A stretch of 64,000 nucleotides of DNA from Nannobrachium achirus (lineage: Eukaryota > Chordata > Actinopteri > Myctophiformes > Myctophidae). Positions within the stretch are counted from its first letter, which is position 1. Each line of letters opens with the position of its first letter. The stretch is taken from positions 8,649,033 through 8,713,032 of the forward strand of contig OY997643.1 in the NCBI GenBank assembly GCA_963921795.1, given 5' to 3'. The notes beneath the pieces were generated by a model. The model was given only the letters and a program-made list of their open reading frames with translations. It ran no database searches and was not told the origin of the DNA. Below, one piece after another: positions 33,195 through 63,757 of the stretch. The position numbers were made by a program, and so were the translations under genes.

Positions 33195-34365
33195 ACTAGT
33201 CATGCATTCAGCTACTAATAGACCCAAGTGATGAATGCAGGTACATTTTTGGAATTCTAACAGCTCAAATAAATTATATATCACTGGATATTAACCTGTG
33301 GGCCACATTAAGTGAAGGCACATGGGACTAAACAAGAAAGCAGTTATGGAGTCTCACCTGTAGTGGTCCATCCTGGTCATCCATGCGGCTTGGGCCTCCA
33401 GTCTCCTCTGAGTCACTCAGTTCCTCCACATGGATGGATCCTGTTGTCCCATCTTCTGACTCGCTGTCAGATATGTCCTGAAAATGAAAACGTTATTTGG
33501 TCAGATCATTCAGAAAAGTGTCTTAATATTGAATGACATGCAATGATGCACACAGGATTTACAAAGGATTCTAACCTGCAGTCCAAGTCTGTGGCGTCTG
33601 GTTTCATCCACCCAGCTTGAGCTTTGGGATACAGTCTGCTCTGACTCACTGTCATGATTAGAAATGTCCTGAAAACATGAAGGAAATAGTAGTTTCATAC
33701 ACAATGCAATATAAAGAAAATAAAGGTTAAAGGGGGCCATTAATGGTATAATTAATAATTTGTAGGTTTCTCCTCACCTCCTCCAAAGCCTGCACTGGCT
33801 GCCCTCCAGCTGCTGCCTTCTTTTTGTTGTTGTTGTTGTCGTCTGAATTTGCCTGGTCATAAACCATGAAAATTAAATCACTATGTTCTGTGCATGTTGA
33901 CAAGTGTCAAACCAAAGACACATGTCGGCTGCTGTCTTTTTGTTGTTGTTGTTGTTGTCAGAATTCGCCTGGTCATAAAGTTTCATAAATCATGAAAATT
34001 AAATCACTACAATTTGTTCTATGTTCTGTGCATGTTGACAAGTTTCAAACCGAAGACACCACATGCCATGCATGTACAGTGTTTTACTTTAGTAAAATAT
34101 TCTGTGTCTGTGACCAGTGAGTGAGTGATTCTTTCACTCTTTCACTGATTTATTTTCACGTGGGGCCATGAGTGATTGCCTCATTGGTGTCTATTTTTGG
34201 GTCCGACATGAAAAAGTTGGGAACCACAGTAACAAGAGGAAACGTAACTTAAAATGTGTTGACAAACGAAATTGTATTTCCATTATGCATCTGTTCAAAG
34301 GTACTTACATTGTTGCTTGATTTAAAGAACGACGTTATGGTTTTTTGGTTTTGTGACCGTTTCAT
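30079..34365 (-). CDS. hAT transposase, TTF-zinc-finger/DUF4371/dimerisation type (ZMYM1-like), six exons, 914 aa
   Basis: Model: 34365-34309, 33852-33778, 33668-33576, 33477-33358, 32840-32685, 32322-30079. All introns are phase 0 with GT-AG borders. Domains: residues 1-19 with the PIP-like QKTITSFF; 20-230 acidic Ser/Asp/Glu-rich; about 238-330 TTF-type zinc finger (WLHF..GVLCFHC, then H..DCH); about 380-640 RNase-H-like core with VMDGTQDV, GYDGAAN and the CTAHCVNLV (C-x2-H) motif; C-terminus SSAEAERSFSALRRLKTWLR, the hAT dimerisation block holding the catalytic Glu. The usual three acidic residues of the family are all present and the last exon is open for 747 codons. It would excise and integrate its own element in the nucleus. 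It could instead be a domesticated ZMYM1-like gene, but the element ends and target duplication favour a transposon. Confidence 0.85.
32406..32466. repeat. palindrome of the GATCTACAAGC family, inside hAT intron 5
   Basis: Arms CATCTACAAGCTCAAAATGC and ATTTTGAACTTGCAGATCTG, imperfect. Confidence 0.7.
32485..32540. repeat. (AC)n microsatellite
   Basis: Uninterrupted AC run next to the palindrome. Confidence 0.95.
32685..32840 (-). CDS. hAT transposase exon 5
   Basis: 52 codons in phase 0. It begins like exon 6 (VLSDDSSSEEMAVR) and ends like exon 4 (EETGGPSRMDDQDGPLQ), so it is a hybrid produced by a tandem duplication. Confidence 0.75.
33015..33068. repeat. palindrome of the GATCTACAAGC family, inside hAT intron 4
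   Basis: Left arm CATCTACAAGCTCAAAATGC; the right arm is shortened (ATGTTTTGAGCTTTTGTG). Confidence 0.7.
33099..33192. repeat. (CA)n microsatellite
   Basis: A 94-bp CA run. Confidence 0.97.
33358..33477 (-). CDS. hAT transposase exon 4
   Basis: 40 codons in phase 0, TTTTCAG acceptor and GTGAGA donor. Acidic: DISDSESEDGTTG, then SEETGGPSRMDDQDG. Confidence 0.75.
33576..33668 (-). CDS. hAT transposase exon 3
   Basis: 31 codons: DISNHDSESEQTVSQ onward, between a TTTTCAG acceptor and a GTTAGA donor. It shares the DIS-x-x-x-SESE motif with exon 4, so it may be an older duplicate. Confidence 0.65.
33778..33852 (-). CDS. hAT transposase exon 2
   Basis: 25 codons with an (AAC)n-encoded Asn run (NSDDNNNNKKK), between a GACCAG acceptor and a GTGAGG donor. 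A diverged tandem copy at about 33918-33969 lacks a good donor and is probably a dead duplicate exon. Confidence 0.6.
34309..34365 (-). CDS. hAT transposase exon 1 with PIP-box-like N-terminus
   Basis: ATG at 34365 in an A-rich context, 19 codons ending SFFKSSNN before a GTAAGT donor. MKR followed by QKTITSFF fits the Q-x-x-(I/L/M)-x-x-F-F consensus. The start is preferred because it is the first ATG after the element end with a strong donor in phase 0. Confidence 0.7.
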
Positions 34366-34682
34366 TTTGATGTGAGAGGTCCAGCACCTGCAATGACGGT
34401 CTCCTTCTGCCAGTGCCACTGCCTGCCTGCTTGTGTCGCATTAATTAAACTCATTCAGAACAGATGTGCTGCAAATGGACTGCACTGCACTGGTGGGACT
34501 GTGCCTCTAGAGGGCAGTAATACGCCTTGAAATGAGAACTAGGCCTACTCTCAGTGTGTACAGTATAAGCGATCATATTTGCGTCTTTTTCTTGGACCTG
34601 AACACTGGGTGGGATATCCCCTCCACCCAAAAAAAGTGGAGGTGTTAATCCCCCCCGTCCCCTCCTATCTATTGCGCCGATG

Positions 34683-34690
34683 AGCCCCAT
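34683..34690. repeat. target-site duplication, right (AGCCCCAT)
   Basis: Exact match to 29747-29754. Confidence 0.93.
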
Positions 34691-34917
34691 GGAAGCAGAG
34701 AGCTGATTGTTTTCACGGCGACACTTTACCGCGATTTTACCGCGATTTTTTTACCGCGAGTTTCGCGAGCGTTTGTAAACAAATGGATTATCCTCCTCAA
34801 TCTTCTCTGGACACGCACGTGCACACGCACGAAGCTTGCGGGCTCGTCAAAACATAACGTAAGTCAATGGTGGCACCAGCAACAGCTATAAATGTTATAA
34901 ACCTTGGCCGCCCATGT

Positions 34918-35150
34918 GTTAAAGGGCCTACACCATGAATTTTCACTTTTTCTATTTTAAAACCTTTTTTTGGGGTCCCACTGGCACCTTCTATCCTCAC
35001 AAAGTCCTATTTCTGACCATTGTGTCTTTCTCTGGTTTTGGGCAGACAGAGATGAAAAGCTTTCCACGGGTTCTCAGAACAGTGCTGTTCTGAGAGTTGA
35101 TACGTGTGACGTCACACGGATCCCCCCCCCCCCCCCCGCCCTTCAGGTGC
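34918..35150 (+). repeat. dispersed repeat R1, copy 2
   Basis: CACCATGAATTTTCACTTTT, GGGGTCCCACTGGCACCTTC and CACGGGTTCTCAGAACAG match 39229-39425 directly and 26880-27115 in reverse. A poly-C run is at 35122-35137. Confidence 0.8.
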
Positions 35151-35480
35151 AAACCAGAGCTACTCTTCTAAACCCAGCCCCTCATTTGTTTCTAATTTGC
35201 TTAGCCTCCACCTCCATCTGCAGCTGGCTTACTGTTCTGGGGCTGCTCACTCAGTGCTCTCACTCTGCCTCCCTGTATAGTAGACAGAGTCATTTCCTTC
35301 TTTTATTCTGTCAACATTTTTGCTATCAACATGTCCAAGGAGAAGTCTTAACGTTCCTGGATTGCACTATAAATGTGACGTTATAGACTGCGAGGACCCA
35401 AGCTTCGTCCCTTCTAACAAGGAAACAAAAGACTATTTTTAATGATCCGAGGCCTTCTGAAGCCTGGGCCTAAATTTTCA
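35151..35480. other. no supported feature
   Basis: A frame at 34970-35386 crosses the R1 repeat boundary and is not a gene. Confidence 0.45.
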
Positions 35481-35484
35481 ATCC

Positions 35485-35645
35485 AGTGACGGAGCGAGCC
35501 GCGGTGGCCGGGTGGGAGCTCGCCGCGGAGCTCGCCGCTGGCCGGCCGTGGTGGCCGGGTGGGAGCTCGCCGCGGAGCGAGCAGCGGTGGCCGGGTGGGA
35601 GCTCGCCGCTGTGGCCAGGTGGGTGCTCGCCGCCGAGCTCGCCTC
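35485..35645. repeat. GC-rich minisatellite (GGTGGCCGGGTGGGAGCTCG units)
   Basis: About five units of 26-54 bp built from CGGTGGCCGGGTGGGAGCTC and GCCGCGGAG. It yields artificial Gly/Arg-rich frames on both strands. Confidence 0.85.
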
Positions 35646-36249
35646 CTCTCCCCTCACTGTCCCCAAACAGCGATCGCCGATTCTGAACGTACTTTACTAT
35701 TATATGAAATGGATGCTTCCCTCTGTTTCCCAAACACTGGGTCGGGACCCATTTGTGAGTCGCGGAGACAGTTTTATGGTTTATGGGCTGTTATATTTCA
35801 TAAATTTGTATACATTATACATAAATACAATGCGGGTGGGGTTGATTGTCTAATGTAGATTAACGTTCTCTAATGTCTGGTCTAGCAACGGTCGCCCTGT
35901 GTCATTTGACAGTAGGCTTATATCATACAACATAGGCCTACAGTAGGCTATAATCAGAGCTGCAACATTATCCTATTTTTGTATTGGCCCAATATTAACA
36001 TTATGTGTTGTCAACGTTGGAGGAGTGGAGAGGAGGGGAGGGGGGAGGGGTGGAAAAACCCCACTAGATGCGCCCCTGAGCAAACAAAGGCCGTTTTGGT
36101 ATTGCAGCTGGAGAGCCTAATTATAGCACAGCTAGTAGAAACAAAAGGAATGGTCAGAGTGTTTGTTGAGGGTTAAGACCTGTCTAAGACTCAATTTTGA
36201 GCATATATTTATTCAAAAAATAGAGTTTTAAAAGCATGGTGTAGTCCCT
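35646..36249. other. no supported feature
   Basis: Mixed-composition DNA without a gene or repeat boundary I can support. Confidence 0.4.
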
Positions 36250-36472
36250 TTAACACTTTCCATGCCAGGCCAAAATGGCCCCCAGGACCCTGTGCCAGTA
36301 TTTTCCATGTTATTTTGATATTTTTAGATTTTGAAAAAAAAAATTGCAAAAAATTTGGAAAAAAAAAAAAAAAAAAAAAAATGTTATAAAAACTTCGTCA
36401 ATCTTCGTCATTGGCACAGAGGGCAAAACGGTAATTCTCGTCAATCTTCCCCCTTGGCATGGGAAGAGTTAA
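36250..36472. mobile_element. TTAA-flanked MITE, 223 bp
   Basis: Left TTAACACTTTCCATGCCA; inverted right TTAACTCTTCCCATGCCA. A long A-run lies at its centre. The TTAA ends suggest a piggyBac-type non-autonomous element. Confidence 0.75.
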
Positions 36473-37270
36473 TATTTAACCGGAATATACCGGACATCTG
36501 AGCAAGGATGTCTCAGCCGCGCCGTCTTTTACCGTACTGGGTCATTAAAAACAAAATAATTTTTTTTTATCTGAAAATCGGCGATCGTCTAACCTTCCCT
36601 AGTCACCGCTCGTCCATCGATAGTGCATGGCTCCTTTGACATGAAGCAGAAGTTACGTCAGGTCCTTTCCCTGTAATATGTTCCCTGCTCCCTGTAATAT
36701 GTTCCCTGCTAGCAAAACTGTACATATCTACTGTAGAGTCACACTTGGATTATTTGAGCAGACATTTACGTGAACGGATTGTGCACACAAAAGGCACGGG
36801 GAGGAGATGCATCGGCCGAAACCGCCACTCTAAGCCAATGCAGAGGGAGGAATTTGACTGGTGACTGTGGTGAGTATACAACGGGGATCGCGTGATGTTT
36901 ATGGGGGATGAAGACCACGTGATATAGCGGTGATGGTCTTGTAAAATGAATGCAGTTCAGATCATAATATGCCTATCTTAGGGCATAATACTCTGAGTTC
37001 TTAAGAGACTTGAAGTTGCACTGAGTTATATATCGTACTGGAAATTGGGTTAAATATTCTGGAAAAGTTTTGGAAATTCATTGGTAAAAATGTGTCAATT
37101 TGAAAAGACACTGTCTTAACAGCAAACTTTATTAGGGATACGTTTTGGGCACTTCGAGATGCATCAGGTGTCAAGGTCTGAGCAACCAAAACTGTTTTAT
37201 TTTAACTTTTTGGGATGTAAGAAGAACTTTTTGAGTGCAAAAGTAATTTGTTTGAATAATCAAGATTATT
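36473..37270. other. no supported feature
   Basis: Contains a direct repeat CCCTGTAATATGTTCCCTGCT at 36668-36710 and otherwise nothing recognisable. Confidence 0.4.
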
Positions 37271-37280
37271 TTAATCTTGC

Positions 37281-37459
37281 AGATTCCTTTCCTTTTCCCT
37301 TGATGCCTATCACAGAGGAGGAATCCAGCGTCGAGGCTGTCAGAGAGGCCTCCACTATAAAGAACCGGCCGTGCACCGAATGCACAACCAGGGAGGCCTC
37401 GGGGGTCTACCTCTACAGCGCGATCCTCAAAACAAGAGGAAAAGCTAAGGGGAAACAAG
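37281..37459 (+). CDS. orphan exon-like frame, unidentified
   Basis: Between a TCTTGCAG acceptor and a CAA|GTAAGC donor, open through ITEEESSVEAVREAS, then PCTECTTREASGVYLYSAI and a Lys-rich end. Codons such as ACC, CGG, CTC, AGC and ATC give high GC at third positions compared with the AT-rich flanks, which argues for past coding. The C-x2-C pair could be half a zinc-binding site. No partner exon was found. Confidence 0.3.
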
Positions 37460-38229
37460 TAAGCCAATCCTTGCTTTCTCCCAAATACCTCTTGGTCTGT
37501 TAGTCATTTTTGATCACTAATAGCTACACTTTTCCTACCGCCCCCCCACCTTATGTCTACTGACCTTGGTTTATAACACATTAGTAAAACAACCATTGCA
37601 TCGCACACAGAATAAACAATTAGCATTCAAACTACATCATAACTCATTAAAACTCATTCTGTGCTCCAGACATGAACGGGTTAAATGCCTGAGTTCTGTT
37701 GTGTTCAGTTATTGTTTGGTTGACACCCTTCGGAAAGGTGAATTGGATTGAGTTATGTATTTTCGTTTCCTTTTATGTAGTTTATTATTATTTTGTTTAC
37801 TGGTGTTGCTTTGGGGTTAACTGGTGTTTTGGTGAGCCAATGGTTTTGTTATTGTTTGACGCCGCGGCTTTGCGCCGTCTGCTGCTCTAAACAAGCTTAC
37901 TATTGACTATACTCTTCTTTACTCTATGATGATACCGACTTCTGGAAGTAATATATATATTATATTTATTCTAGATACAAGCATACCAACTATATATATA
38001 TGGCTATCAGAGTATTTCGATATAATTGTATAAAAAAAAGAGCATTACCTGTACTGCCACACAACAATCCTTTTTGTAATAAATATTTGGTATTTTTGCA
38101 ACTTGGTTTCCGTGTGATAATATGTACTGACCTGGTCCCTAGACCGACTTTTACGGGTCGTTACAGAGACCCTAGGGCCTCGGCCATTTCATATATATAT
38201 ATATTTTTTTAAGCTAAAAGCTAAACCAG
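37460..38229. other. no supported feature
   Basis: AT-rich DNA with short TA repeats at 37950-38000. Confidence 0.4.
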
Positions 38230-38890
38230 AAATAATAATAACTAGAAGCAGTGCTCTTCGGAGCACAGGTCTCCACCAGGTCAGGTATGTTATTGTGGCC
38301 TGGTGGTGGCGCTATTTCAATGTGAAAAGGGTGGCATTTATGTCTTCTTAGACCTTTCATGGCGATCGGAGGCTGCTTGCATGATTTGAGGCATTTTGTT
38401 CCAAAAAATAGTTTTGCTAAAGTTGACCTGCTGGTGGCGCTATAACAGACCAATGTGAAAAGGGTGGCATTTGTTCCCTGACCTAGTGGGAATATAACAT
38501 TTCACGGAAATCACAAGCTGTGTTCATGATTTGAGGCAAATTGTTCAAAGCGGACTAATCCTGCAAACTTTGGAAGCCAATGTTAGCCAATTAGGATGGA
38601 ATATGAAATATTGGACAGATCCGTCTTGATCACATGACTATAGAGATACTGTGTGCTGATTTGGAGGATTTTTGGATAAAATCTGAAGGAGTTATATTCA
38701 AAAATATGTTTTACTTAAGTCGGCTTCCTGGTGGCGCTAGAACAGGCCCATGTGAAAAATGTGGCGTGTGTGTGTGCACAGTTTGACTAACGGTGCCGGA
38801 GATTAGCTGGTAACAAACTGGATGGACGGATGGACGGACGGACGGAGGGGAAAACTTAGTCTCCCCATCAGGCCGGGAATTTCGTCATTT
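38230..38890. repeat. dispersed 'TGGTGGCGCTAT' repeat, three units
   Basis: GGTGGTGGCGCTATTTCAAT, GCTGGTGGCGCTATAACAG and CTGGTGGCGCTAGAACAGG are spaced by 135-300 bp. The element ends in GGATGGACGGACGGACGGAG. Same family as 1797-2330, 47400-47730 and 61000-61340. Confidence 0.75.
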
Positions 38891-39228
38891 TAGGGGCAAG
38901 GTCACTTGACCTTTGGGGTTGTCCATTTTTTGAGGGCACAAAGGCCTAATGCCAGGGCAGGAAGGACATCAAATAATACAAGATTTTAGTCCATTGAAAT
39001 AATTAATTGAATTTAAGGGTTAAATGTAATATGTAGAATATCTGCTGTGAAATAAATAAATGGGTATTTACAATCTGATGCTCAGCCCTGCGCAAATCAA
39101 AGATACTGGATTGCTTTAAAAATGGTGACTCAACAAAAGACACTGGCGTCTACATGACACGAAGAGACACTGGTGTCTTGTCTAGTACAAATGTATAAAA
39201 CATTGGGTCCAAACAATAATCGAAAAAC

Positions 39229-39425
39229 CCATTAAAGGTGATACACCATGAAATTTCACTTTTCCTATTTTAAAACCTTTTTTGGGGTCCCACTAGCACC
39301 TTCTATGCTCACAAAGTCCCATTTCTGACCGTTGTGTCTTTCTCTGGTTTTGAGAAGGCGAAGGTTAAAAGTATCCCACGGGTTCTCAAAACAGGCTGTC
39401 CAGATTTGCTGCCGATTATGACGTC
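39229..39425 (+). repeat. dispersed repeat R1, copy 3
   Basis: Matches 34918-35150 over most of its length, starting AAAGGTGATACACCATGAAA. Confidence 0.8.
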
Positions 39426-40405
39426 ATTTGCCGACACACCAGTATACGCTGTTCATTTTGTATACCAGTCTCACATTGACATATACGCTGCTCAGGTGGT
39501 ATGCGACTCCACCTTTCCATTTCCACACGCAGTCTATGAGAGGACAACCGGAATCGTGTAAAGGTTATCCTCAAATAGTCCTCAATGTAAGGTGTACTGC
39601 TGGTGCTTGTGTAGAGTGGATGGACAGATACATCTGGGTTGATGGCTTGGTATGTCCTATATCTTGTTCCCTCTTTAGATTGCAGTTTATGAATCATGTC
39701 CCTTCGGTCACTCTCAATATGATCTTGTTTCTCCATTATCTCAGATAATATGAGAATACATGACTTGGTTCTCCTTCTTTAGCAGTTCAAGAACATACCA
39801 CAAGGGGTCATCAAGCATGCCATTACGCTGCTGTATCTTCTTGAAGAACCTGGCCTTCTTTTCTCTCACTAAAGCTTGCAACGGAGGCAGCCCTGCTTCC
39901 AACAAGCAGGTTAAGTTAGGTGTAGTAACCCTTACCCCAAGTAGGGATTTCACTCCAGTCATGTAGAGTCTCCACAGACTTTAAGGGAATGTGTAACCAA
40001 GCCTCACACCCATACAAAATAGCTGACGAAAAGGCAGCCTCAAAAACCTTACGTTTTACACAAAATGGGGCATCATAGTTTGTGGACAGGAAGATAATCA
40101 GTTTGTTTAAGTGCTTTGTCTTCTCTTTTACATGTAGGGCAAGTGAGTTTCTGGCATTTCCACCAGCGGTGAAGATGGCTCCAAGATATGTATAACTGTT
40201 ACAGTGCCTCACTGTAAACAAAGCAAGCTGAATAGGTTGCCTGTCTTCATCAGATCCCAATATAGCCATGGACTTTGTTTTACTCTCATTAACAAGCATG
40301 CCATATTCATTACAATATTCCTCCAGATGTTTCAGTTTTTCAGTCAGCCTTTCTTTTGATGTTGCAAGGATAACTGTGTCATCCATCAGTATTAACTCAT
40401 ATGCT
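39420..40405 (-). pseudogene. 5'-truncated LINE (non-LTR retrotransposon) reverse transcriptase relic
   Basis: Reading the minus strand from 40405: YELILMDDTVILATS is the catalytic x-x-DD motif of the reverse transcriptase palm. It is followed by NESKTKSMAILG and YTYLGAIFTAGG (thumb region), then AILYGCEAW. After a frameshift near 39940 the frame continues with a Lys-rich stretch, and after a stop near 39740 it ends with RICQCETGIQNEQ, a remnant of the C-terminal C-x-C zinc-knuckle-like end. The finger domain and endonuclease are missing, as in typical 5'-truncated insertions. The clade is not certain. Confidence 0.65.
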
Positions 40406-41215
40406 GCCTAAAAAATACCCCTTTGTACTCCCCTCTGCCATGCCCGTGAATCCCGTAAATGTAATAAAAATTAATAAAAAAAAAAATATTTTATTTTTAT
40501 TATTTTTTTTCCCGGAACTAATGTTTCGTGATCATCGTTTCTACACGGACACATTATTGAGCGGACCAGTTTAACATTGAACCCCTAAACCGGAAGTCCG
40601 GTCGGTCGTCTATTTTGGCCCGTCAGCTTACTGTGTGAAGTCAACGGCTTACAGATGGAGAACAGATTGATCAATTTTCAATGTTTCAACGGATTTGAGA
40701 AGCTGATGGATTACGCGAACGCACGATGCATAGCAGTGTCCGATCGTGCACGATGGGAATTGGATGAGCGCCCGCGTTAACAGGTAGGAGAAGCAAGCAG
40801 TGAGCGACATAGAGAAATCTGCGGGATTCACGGCCATCGCAGCATATGAGTTAAGATGTTGAGCCATTTTAGGAAACCATCGTCATCACACTGTTGTTTA
40901 ATCTTTCTGATGAGCATATTGACAAGACAGAGACAGTGGAGAAAGTAGTATTCAGCTGGGCTGGGGCATTAAGGCCACTGTGGCCTCAGGTCATGCCATT
41001 TTATGGAGGGGCACAAGGCCAAACTGAGGGGCAACGGCGGCCATGGCCTCCATGAAATTCCTGCCCTGCTCCCCATGCCTTTTCGGCTGGTGTATACAAT
41101 AAACAGAGGAAATAATACATTAATTGAAAGAAAACTAAATAGAATAGAAATAGTAAATAAGCTAATCCATCGCAAGGATACTACAGGAACGGCCGCCAGT
41201 CAAAATACATCTCTT
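40406..41215. other. no supported feature
   Basis: Contains an A/T-rich run at 40465-40510. The short frames lack any recognisable domain. Confidence 0.4.
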
Positions 41216-41544
41216 TTAAAGGGGACGTGACACGGCCAAAACAGCTAATTATGGCTATCAAATTAGCCAATTTTTTTAATGATGTCATGTACCCCCATGT
41301 TAAATGACCCAATCAAATTAATGTATTGTAGTTACTGTACTGAAAGTAGCCAATCACTGGAGGCAGTTTTCACGCCGACATGCCCATGCCCAGGCAGCCG
41401 ACATGCCCATGCCCTGACCGTGTCAGTTAGTAGTGAATCCTCCTGGGCATGTCGGCCCGCCTCCTTTTCAGACTGTTTGAAGGAACACCATGTGACCTAC
41501 TGCATCATAATGTTACATTTCGGCCGGTGTCGCCACTCCTTTAA
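41216..41544. mobile_element. TTAA-flanked MITE, 329 bp
   Basis: Left TTAAAGGGGACGTGACACGG; inverted right TTAAAGGAGTGGCGACACCGG. The inner part (CCTTTTCAGACTGTTTG, CATAATGTTACATTTC) recurs at 57780-57840 inside a myosin intron. Confidence 0.75.
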
Positions 41545-41920
41545 GTAAAAATGCATGGATACTGTATCACTCTCACGTCTGGGCAGTTTAACCTGCTCTA
41601 TGTCCCAATACCTGAGTGTTGAAACATTCTGAGCTGCTCTTGTAAAGTTCACAGCTACTGGGCTTTTGAGATCATGACGAATGTTGGATCTGTGTTCTGA
41701 AATCCTTATTTTGAGGAGTCTGGTGATCTTACCTATATGCTATGCCACAAGAGCACTTGAGCATTTACTGTAGATCACATTGTTGGTTTTACAAATGTAT
41801 CTTTGTAATGGGTTTACAAAATTAAAGCATATGGTGGACATGTGAGTTGCCAAAACCTGACAATAAAGTGATTGATGAGGCAATGAATACAAGAAACGAC
41901 AAAATGATTTTGCTGGCACC

Positions 41921-41926
41921 TTTATT
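41921..41926 (-). terminator. myh: AATAAA polyadenylation signal of the myosin gene
   Basis: Lies 45 bases downstream of the stop codon on the minus strand. Confidence 0.8.
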
Positions 41927-41970
41927 GGGTCATATTTTATGACTTGTTATGGTGACTTGAAATGGAGAAC

Positions 41971-63118
<21,148 letters not shown>

Positions 63119-63351
63119 CTGAAAGGGGAGAAGAGAGAGAGAACATTAACATCACACAACAAGCCTCCTATCTGGGACAACGGATCAGAGCTGGGATTCA
63201 GGAGTCATCAAATGTGTCCGTGGCAAAGTTGAGATTTTCTATTTTTACACACCATTTAAAATGTTCTTATTTTGATCACAAGACGTCAAGTCTCCAGGTT
63301 TTCTTCAGAATATGTATGACACTGTGTACTGTACTAGTGTCATAGTGTACC

Positions 63352-63757
63352 TAGGGCTGTCACGATTATGACATTTTACATGACGATTAATTGTCACTCC
63401 AATAATAGCGATGAGCGATTTAATTGTGATTTTGTCGTTGACAATTACATTTCTGTTTGGCTTTTAGGCTTTGAAGTTGCACATGGCAATCATGACACAT
63501 AACCTAAATATACAAAGAAAGTACTGACATAATTGACAATGTTATACTTAAAAAACAACATTGATAGTGGAAATAGCCGATCTACAAGCTCACAACGCGT
63601 TCTGAGCTTGTAGATCAGCTATTTCCATTAGTTTTGAATGTGTTTCTAACTATATTAACATGTCTCAAAATGTAAACGATTATGACGATTATGCAAAATA
63701 ATTGTGATTACCTCAAATAATTGCGATTTGACGATTGTCATAATTGTCATACCACTA
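63352..63757. mobile_element. TAGGGCTGTCACGATTATGAC MITE with nested palindrome
   Basis: Left TAGGGCTGTCACGATTATGA and inverted right TAGTGGTATGACAATTATGA. No clean target duplication. Interior rich in ACGATTATGAC/AATTGTGATT motifs. A palindrome is nested at 63571-63628. Confidence 0.65.
63571..63628. repeat. palindrome of the GATCTACAAGC family
   Basis: Arms TGGAAATAGCCGATCTACAA and TTGTAGATCAGCTATTTCCA, near-perfect, meeting at ACGCGT. Confidence 0.9.

Larger units (their letters stand above)
32566..33420. repeat. internal tandem duplication in the hAT element (unit about 670 bp)
   Basis: 32566-32735 and 33236-33405 are nearly identical (TGCAGGTACATTTTTGGAAT through the exon end GGCCTCCAGTCTCCTCTGA). 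The flanking palindrome, CA run and GATGCACAT acceptor region are duplicated too. Confidence 0.88.
29755..34682 (-). mobile_element. complete, apparently autonomous hAT transposon (4928 bp)
   Basis: Left end CAGGGGCGCAATTGG; inverted right end CATCGGCGCAATAG; a perfect 8-bp duplication AGCCCCAT is on both sides. Subterminal regions carry repeated TATCCCC(T/C)CCAC motifs: left at about 29841, 29861 and 29897, right at about 34614 and, inverted, 34636. These are candidate transposase-binding sites. The element contains one minus-strand six-exon transposase gene, an AATAAA signal at 30005-30000, two (CA)n runs and two palindromes of the GATCTACAAGC family in introns. The terminal mismatches (GGGG versus TC-GG) suggest either divergence or asymmetrical ends. 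Confidence 0.9.

Noticed and set aside
34970..35386. 138-codon plus-strand frame as a gene
   Set aside because: It crosses the R1 repeat boundary and a poly-C run, with no recognisable domain.
39428..39748. Plus-strand 106-codon frame over the LINE relic
   Set aside because: Shadow of the reverse transcriptase C-terminal end on the minus strand.
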